This document shows positions 6,089 through 10,500 of a stretch of DNA of 10,500 bases, in pieces. A program made the position numbers and the translations under genes. The DNA comes from an uncultured Methylobacillus sp. (GTDB lineage: Bacteria; Pseudomonadota; Gammaproteobacteria; Burkholderiales; Methylophilaceae). The notes below the pieces were generated by a model that made no database searches, had not been told where the DNA came from, and saw only the letters and a list, made by a program, of their open reading frames with translations. How positions within the stretch are numbered: the first letter of the stretch is position 1; every line of letters begins with the position of its first letter. The stretch spans positions 1 through 10,500 of the forward strand of contig CAMLME010000060.1 in the NCBI GenBank assembly GCA_946481235.1. Direction: 5' to 3'.

Positions 6089-7533
6089 GCGAAGAAATAC
6101 TGATTAACGTTACCCCGCAGGAAACCCGTGTCGCCATCATGGAGCAGGGGGTGGTGCAGGAACTGCACATCGAACGTACCAGTTCGCTCGGTCTGGTCGG
6201 CAATGTTTACAAGGGCAAAGTGTGTCGCGTGTTGCCCGGCATGCAGTCGGCGTTTATCGAAATCGGGCTGTCGCGCGCGGCATTCCTGCATATCGCGGAT
6301 ATTCTCGAATACGAAGTCAACGCGGAAAAGCCCATCCAGGAATTGCTGCACGAAGGCCAGACGGTGATGGTACAGGTGATCAAGGAGCCCATCGGCAGCA
6401 AGGGCGCGCGACTGACCACGCAGATCAGCATTGCCGGGCGGTTTCTCGTTTATCTGCCGCAGCAGGAGCATATCGGCGTGTCGCAGCGCATCGAAGACGA
6501 GGCAGAACGGGAAGCGCTGCGGGACCGCCTGGTGCGATTGCTGCCGGAAGTGCGTGTCGGTGGCTACATCATTCGTACTCTGGCGGAAACCGCAAGCGAC
6601 GATGAGTTGCTAGCGGATCTGGAGTACCTGCATAAGGTCTGGGCCAACATTCAGGCTTCCAATGGGGAAGTTACGCGCGGATCGCTGGTCTACCAGGACC
6701 TGACTTTGCCGTTGCGGGTGCTGCGCGATGTAGTGAATGAGAATACCGACCGCATCCTGGTGGACTCCCGCGAAACGCACCAGAAAATGATGGATTTTGC
6801 GCAAAGTTACGCCACAGGTGTGGTGGGACGTATCGAGCGCTATTCGGGTGAGCGGCCGCTGTTCGATTTGAGCAGTGTGGAGCAGGAAATCGAGAAAGCC
6901 CTGTCCAGGAAAGTCGAGCTCAAGTCCGGCGGTTACCTGATATTCGACCAGACCGAGGCGCTGACGACGGTCGACGTGAATACCGGCGGGTTCGTCGGCG
7001 GCCGGACCCTGGCGGATACGATTTTCAAGACCAACCTGGAAGCGGCGCAAGCCATCGCGCGCCAATTGCGGCTGCGTAACCTGGGCGGCATCATCATCAT
7101 CGACTTTATCGACATGGAAGAGGAAGCGCATCGCGAAGCCGTGCTGGAGGAGTTGCGCAAGGCCGTTTCCAAGGATCGCGTGCGTTCGACGATACACGGG
7201 TTTTCCGGGCTGGGCCTGGTCGAGATGACGCGCAAGCGTACTCGCGAAAGCCTGGCGCATATCCTGTGTGAGCCCTGCCCGGCCTGCCAGGGGCGCGGCG
7301 AGATCAAGACGGCGCAGACGGTTTGCTACGAGATTCTGCGCGAACTGGTGCGCGAGGCTCGGCAGTTCAATGCGCGCGAGTACCGTGTTCTAGCGTCGGA
7401 AAGCGTGATTGATCTGTTCCTGGATGAGGAATCGCAGAGTCTGGCGCAGCTATCCGATTTCATTGGCAAGCCGATTTCACTGCAAGTGGAAAGCCAGTAC
7501 GCGCAGGAAGCGTTCGATATCGTCCTGATGTAA
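6085..7533 (+). CDS. rng: Ribonuclease G
   Basis: Single-strand-specific endoribonuclease of the RNase E/G family, acting in 16S rRNA 5'-end maturation and mRNA turnover. At 482 residues it has RNase G length and lacks the long RNase E C-terminal scaffold. The N terminus ILINVTPQETRVA is typical. An S1-like RNA-binding domain spans about 38-118 (GNVYKGKVCRVLPGMQSAFI). The metal-binding catalytic aspartates are visible in TTVDVNTGG (Asp297) and IIIIDFIDM (Asp340). The zinc-link motif reads CEPCPACQGRG with Cys395, Cys398 and Cys401. It starts with GTG at 6085, with GGAG 10 bases upstream, and overlaps the maf stop. Its stop codon at 7531-7533 lies directly against the stop of the opposing GTPase gene. 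Confidence 0.97.
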   Translation: MSEEILINVTPQETRVAIMEQGVVQELHIERTSSLGLVGNVYKGKVCRVLPGMQSAFIEIGLSRAAFLHIADILEYEVNAEKPIQELLHEGQTVMVQVIKEPIGSKGARLTTQISIAGRFLVYLPQQEHIGVSQRIEDEAEREALRDRLVRLLPEVRVGGYIIRTLAETASDDELLADLEYLHKVWANIQASNGEVTRGSLVYQDLTLPLRVLRDVVNENTDRILVDSRETHQKMMDFAQSYATGVVGRIERYSGERPLFDLSSVEQEIEKALSRKVELKSGGYLIFDQTEALTTVDVNTGGFVGGRTLADTIFKTNLEAAQAIARQLRLRNLGGIIIIDFIDMEEEAHREAVLEELRKAVSKDRVRSTIHGFSGLGLVEMTRKRTRESLAHILCEPCPACQGRGEIKTAQTVCYEILRELVREARQFNAREYRVLASESVIDLFLDEESQSLAQLSDFIGKPISLQVESQYAQEAFDIVLM

Positions 7534-7540
7534 TCAGGAC
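7522..7540. repeat. Perfect inverted repeat over both stop codons of rng and the GTPase gene
   Basis: GTCCTGAT (7522-7529) and ATCAGGAC (7533-7540) form a perfect 8-bp inverted repeat with a 3-base centre. The last rng codons and its TAA (7531-7533) and the TGA of the convergent gene (7536-7534) all fall inside it. Neither strand has a T run after it, so a simple intrinsic terminator is unlikely. It may be a bidirectional 3'-end structure. Confidence 0.6.
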
Positions 7541-9531
7541 ACCAATGGGGCAACGCCCAGCGTTGGCCCGCCTGCGGTTTCGGCAGGGGCAGGTGCCGCC
7601 GCAGTCTGGTTGCCGGATTTCTGTGCCGCCTTCATCAGCTTGAGCAGGATCTGGTCCAATGTGGCGCTCTGGTCCTGCAAGGCCGACAATTGCTCTTCAA
7701 GTTCGGTGATATTTTTCTGCAGGGATGACTGGTTTTCGTGGATTTTCATCAACGATTCTGTGCGCTTGTCGAGTTGGGCTTTATGCTCCGAGATTTGCAG
7801 CCTGAGCGGTGCGAGCAGCCCTTTTAGCCACGTGCCGGCATCGTGTTTCGCTTTTTCGAATTGACCGCGTACCTGCGTGACCAGCGTATAGAAGAATTTT
7901 CGGACCAGAAAATGTTTTTCGGTCATGACATTCAACGGATCGGCACAGAATTCGTCGGCGTGCGCCTGCAACGCCAGCATGCCTTGGCGGAATTCGGCCA
8001 TATCCAGCGACGGCGGTCGTAATTGGTCGAAGCCATGTTGGGTATGGAAAAGCAGGTAGAGAGATTCGCCCATATCCGAGAGTGCCTGGGCCTGAGCGCT
8101 GATCTTTTCCGCCATTTCGCCGGTTTCCTTGATCAGGCTTTTCATGCCCTGATTCAGGCCGTGCGTGGTCCAGCTGTCGCCAATCTTCTTCTGGCTTTTT
8201 TCCAGCATCCTGTCCAGTTGCGTCAGGCTTAACTGCTGCATGATCGCTTCGCCTTGCTGCATGATGCGCTGGTTCGCGTCGTTGAAGGTGCGCACGGATT
8301 CCTCGTACAACTTGCGGTCGTCGGCTACCTTGGTGAGCATGTCCTGCACGACGTCACGATTCTGGCCGCGCAGTGCATCGAGTTCAGCTTGCTGGGCGCG
8401 TGCGCCGACAAGGCGTTGCTGCATGGTTTTTCGCGAACTTTTAACCATGTTCGCGGCTTCTGTAACGATGGTTTTGCGCAATATATCGTGCTTGGTGGCA
8501 ACCACGCTCTGCGCGAGCACTTCTTCCACGCGTTCGATGCCGCTGCGTTTCAGCAATACGGCATCGTCTTTTACGCGGGCTACCAAAGCCTTCTGGGCTG
8601 AAATGGCAAACACGTCGGCGGGAGGAAGTGACAGCTGGCGTGCGGTTGCGACCACCTGGGACTGGATCACCGCATTAATTTCGGCTTCGCTTTTCATGTC
8701 ATCCCACAGGATGTCGATCTTGTTCAAGATCGCCAGTTTCCGGCTGGTGCGCTCGCGGATGAATTTGGTCCAGATTTCCATATCGGACTTGGTGACGCCG
8801 GTATCGGTCGCCAGCAGGAAAATGACCGCATGCGCGTTCGGGATGATGCTGATGGTCAGTTCCGGCTCGGTTCCCAAGGTATTGAGGCCGGGCGTATCGA
8901 GAATTACCAGGCCGCTTTTCAGCAGCGGGTGCGGGTAATTGATGAGCGCGTGACGCCAAACCGGCACTTCGACCGTACCGCGATTTTTCAAGGTATTGGC
9001 CATGCCGATATCCTGGTCGTCCCACAGCCCAAGGTTGCGGGCTTCTTCAAGCGATACCTCTTTCTGCGCCACCAGTACGTGCAAGGCTTCCTTCATGGTT
9101 TCTGCAGAGGATGTATCCAGACGCAACTTGGTCCATTCGCTGGGATTGGTCTTGAGATACGCGAGCCCGTCGTCGCGCTTGCGCGTCTCGATCGGCAGGA
9201 GCTTGACGTAAGGTTCTTCGTTGCCGTCCCAGAAGATTTCCGTGGGGCACATCGTGGTGCGTCCAGGGTCGCAAGGCAATAGGCGGGATTTGAAATCCGA
9301 AAAGAACAGGGCATTGATGGTTTCGGTCTTGCCCCGGGCGAACTCGGCGACGAAGGCCAATACCAGTCGGTCGTTCTTCACCGATTGCGCCATATCGTAC
9401 AAGCGCAGGTCCTGCATGCCGTCGGAAGCGCCAGTGAGTTCCAGCCAGTCGCGATAATCGCTGATGGCGCCTGCCAATTGCTCGCGCCACTGTTGGTAAT
9501 CGGTAATTTGTTGTTCGAGCGTGTTGCTCAT
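7534..9531 (-). CDS. Dynamin-family large GTPase
   Basis: A 665-residue bacterial dynamin-like protein of unknown specific role. The N-terminal GTPase domain shows G1 at 62-69 (AEFARGKT), G2 threonines in GRTTMCPTE (90-98), G3 in VILDTPGLNT (209-218) and G4 NKID (270-273). The first Gly of the usual GxxxxGKS/T loop is Ala here. The rest (about 330-665) is mostly helical by eye: QQRLVGARAQQAELDAL and QQGEAIMQQL segments, then a likely coiled coil at about 590-650 (KAQLDKRTESL to LLKLMKAAQK). It ends in a short Ala/Pro/Gly-rich tail. I see no membrane-spanning segment, so any membrane binding would be peripheral. Family members remodel membranes or, in the case of E. coli CrfC, bind the replication clamp. 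Neither role can be assigned here. The start overlaps the yggU stop as ATGA, which places it at the end of the proC-yggT-yggU run. Confidence 0.9.
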   Translation of the reverse strand: MSNTLEQQITDYQQWREQLAGAISDYRDWLELTGASDGMQDLRLYDMAQSVKNDRLVLAFVAEFARGKTETINALFFSDFKSRLLPCDPGRTTMCPTEIFWDGNEEPYVKLLPIETRKRDDGLAYLKTNPSEWTKLRLDTSSAETMKEALHVLVAQKEVSLEEARNLGLWDDQDIGMANTLKNRGTVEVPVWRHALINYPHPLLKSGLVILDTPGLNTLGTEPELTISIIPNAHAVIFLLATDTGVTKSDMEIWTKFIRERTSRKLAILNKIDILWDDMKSEAEINAVIQSQVVATARQLSLPPADVFAISAQKALVARVKDDAVLLKRSGIERVEEVLAQSVVATKHDILRKTIVTEAANMVKSSRKTMQQRLVGARAQQAELDALRGQNRDVVQDMLTKVADDRKLYEESVRTFNDANQRIMQQGEAIMQQLSLTQLDRMLEKSQKKIGDSWTTHGLNQGMKSLIKETGEMAEKISAQAQALSDMGESLYLLFHTQHGFDQLRPPSLDMAEFRQGMLALQAHADEFCADPLNVMTEKHFLVRKFFYTLVTQVRGQFEKAKHDAGTWLKGLLAPLRLQISEHKAQLDKRTESLMKIHENQSSLQKNITELEEQLSALQDQSATLDQILLKLMKAAQKSGNQTAAAPAPAETAGGPTLGVAPLVS

Positions 9532-9827
9532 TGCGATGTCCAGAAACTTTCCGGTGCGATTTGGGGTTCGGCGATCTCGACGACTTTGTGCCGGGCGTGT
9601 TCCCCGTGTTTCAAAAGGATCTGCTTCTTGCCGACTTTAAATGATTTTCTTAGAAACTCCAATAACTTATCGTTGGCCTGATGGTCTGCGGGCGGTGCCG
9701 CCACCTTGATTTTCAATGCGCCATCGTGCAAGCCGGCAACTTCGGTGCGGCTGGCATTGGGCTGGATATACAGATCGAGCATCAGCAAGCGCCCGTTTTC
9801 CTTGAGTTGATACCAGGAGCTGGACAT
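9528..9827 (-). CDS. yggU: DUF167 / UPF0235 family protein
   Basis: A 99-residue protein of the YggU family (DUF167). The core IQPNASRTEVAGLHDG (21-36), ALKIKVAAPPADHQANDKL (37-55) and the following FLRKSF with a GEHARHK segment match the family pattern of QPxASR, APPxxGxAN and SRxK well. Its molecular function is not known. The start is the ATG at 9827, whose A is the last base of the yggT TGA (TGATG). Its own TGA overlaps the ATG of the dynamin-like gene. There is no separate Shine-Dalgarno sequence, so translation is probably coupled to yggT. yggT-yggU adjacency occurs in E. coli and many other proteobacteria. Confidence 0.92.
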   Translation of the reverse strand: MSSSWYQLKENGRLLMLDLYIQPNASRTEVAGLHDGALKIKVAAPPADHQANDKLLEFLRKSFKVGKKQILLKHGEHARHKVVEIAEPQIAPESFWTSQ

Positions 9828-10402
9828 CAGAACAATTGCATCAGCTGCTGCTCAAGCGGTGCAACCAGTAGCATCAGCAGCAGTTCGATGAAAATGAAAA
9901 CGATCAATGGCGTCAGGTCGACGCCGGCGGTGAACGGCATGTGCCGGCGCAGTGGCCGCAGCAACGGGCGGGTGAGGCTGTCCAATACAGGCGCAATGGG
10001 TGTGTGGGGGTTGATCCAGCTCATGACCGCCTGCAGGATGACCGCGTAAAGAATGATGTAAAGCGACAGTTTCACTACCCCGAGCATGGCGAGTCCAAGC
10101 AAGGCCAGATACACCTGTGGATCGGCGACCATCAGAGGGAAGTCGCTCAGCCACAGGAGGGCCAATTGCAGAACCAGTTGCGTCAGCAAGGCCAGCAGCA
10201 GCGAAGCGGTATCCAGCCAGCCGATGGCAGGCACGATGCGACGGATTGGTCGCACCGCGAAATTGGTCAGCGACACGACCGCCTGCGACAGCGGGTTATG
10301 GAAAGGTGCACCGGTAAGCTGCAGGTAGCAGCGCAACAGAAAGGCCAGCGTGAGAAGGCCGAATATCGTTCCCAGCAGGAATTGCATGGCTTGCGTGAAC
10401 AT
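9827..10402 (-). CDS. yggT: YggT family integral membrane protein
   Basis: A 191-residue inner-membrane protein with two YggT domains in tandem. The first has a membrane segment at about 5-27, then NPLSQAVVSLTNFAVRPIRR (36-55). The second has a segment at about 108-128, then SWINPHTPIAPVLDSLTRPLLRP, where the pattern (N-P ... L-T-x-P-xLRPxRR) repeats. Further membrane segments lie near 64-90 and 163-183. The family also includes YlmG in Gram-positive bacteria, encoded near division genes, and plastid YlmG/CCB3 proteins. A YggT role in osmotic stress tolerance has been reported in E. coli. An AAGGG-like site lies 9 bases before the ATG at 10402. The gene is 12 bases after the proC stop and overlaps yggU by one base. 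Confidence 0.92.
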   Translation of the reverse strand: MFTQAMQFLLGTIFGLLTLAFLLRCYLQLTGAPFHNPLSQAVVSLTNFAVRPIRRIVPAIGWLDTASLLLALLTQLVLQLALLWLSDFPLMVADPQVYLALLGLAMLGVVKLSLYIILYAVILQAVMSWINPHTPIAPVLDSLTRPLLRPLRRHMPFTAGVDLTPLIVFIFIELLLMLLVAPLEQQLMQLF

Positions 10403-10414
10403 ATGGATCAGCCC

Positions 10415-10500
10415 TTAATCTTTTCCCAGTAAATCGCCCATTTCCCGCGAGCGTTCCGCGGCGGCATGCAGTGCCTGGACAATAGCATTTTTTATACCTG
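10415..10500 (-). CDS. proC: Pyrroline-5-carboxylate reductase, 3' end only (runs off right edge)
   Basis: Only the last 28 codons are visible, reading GIKNAIVQALHAAAERS and ending REMGDLLGKD before TAA. This amphipathic helix with ERSRE near the end resembles the C terminus of ProC, which reduces pyrroline-5-carboxylate to proline with NAD(P)H. The position, 12 bases upstream of yggT, agrees with the common proC-yggT-yggU order. The call rests mainly on that context, because too little sequence is present for certainty. Confidence 0.75.
   Translation of the reverse strand, partial: GIKNAIVQALHAAAERSREMGDLLGKD

Noticed and set aside
8165..8938. 257-codon plus-strand frame antisense to the dynamin-like GTPase gene
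   Set aside because: It is Ser/Arg/Cys-rich without domain features and lies opposite a gene with intact G1-G4 motifs.
1..10500. Mobile element, defence island, CRISPR or biosynthetic cluster
   Set aside because: No transposase, integrase, terminal repeats, spaced direct repeats or toxin-antitoxin pair was seen. The genes are ordinary chromosomal ones without an evident shift in composition. The dynamin-like GTPase has no second dynamin or nuclease partner of the kind seen in some defence operons.

Overview
The window is a gene-dense stretch of chromosome from what looks like a betaproteobacterium, probably in or near the Nitrosomonadales (Gallionella/Sulfuricella/Nitrosomonas type). I infer this from protein sequence style (IlvB, NadC, RNase G), the moderately high GC content, and the gene neighbourhoods proC-yggT-yggU, maf-rng and nudJ-mnmA. 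No tool was run, so the taxon is a reading-based inference. All genes look intact except two cut by the window edges. I see no insertion sequence, phage gene, CRISPR array, tRNA or rRNA.

Layout from left to right. (1) Minus strand: the 5' part of ilvB (acetolactate synthase large subunit), running off the left edge, preceded by a 208-bp non-coding gap with a candidate promoter, then nadC (quinolinate phosphoribosyltransferase). (2) A short divergent region containing a perfectly palindromic TATAAT block, then a plus-strand YibF-like glutathione S-transferase gene. (3) A convergent intergenic hairpin, then a minus-strand run read as marC-type membrane protein, nudJ-type Nudix hydrolase, mnmA (tRNA 2-thiouridylase). 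nudJ and mnmA overlap by ATGA. (4) A divergent promoter region, then a plus-strand run: a DJ-1/PfpI-family protein, maf (nucleotide pyrophosphatase) and rng (RNase G). maf and rng overlap by GTGA. (5) rng ends exactly where the opposing minus-strand gene ends, with a perfect inverted repeat over both stop codons. That opposing gene encodes a 665-aa dynamin-like GTPase. It is the last member of a tightly overlapping minus-strand run: proC (3' end only, at the right edge), yggT, yggU/DUF167, dynamin-like GTPase.

Most genes are housekeeping: branched-chain amino acid, NAD and proline synthesis, tRNA thiolation, RNA turnover and nucleotide-pool cleaning. The least explained element is the dynamin-like GTPase. 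It overlaps yggU by ATGA, and yggU in turn overlaps the membrane-protein gene yggT by one base. This suggests co-expression of a membrane-associated large GTPase with YggT, a family linked to division or membrane organisation in other lineages. It is the best candidate here for an under-described system, though the functional link is inference. Other points of interest are small structured DNA elements: a palindromic -10 in the nadC/GST divergent region, a hairpin between marC and nudJ, and the stop-codon palindrome between rng and the GTPase gene.
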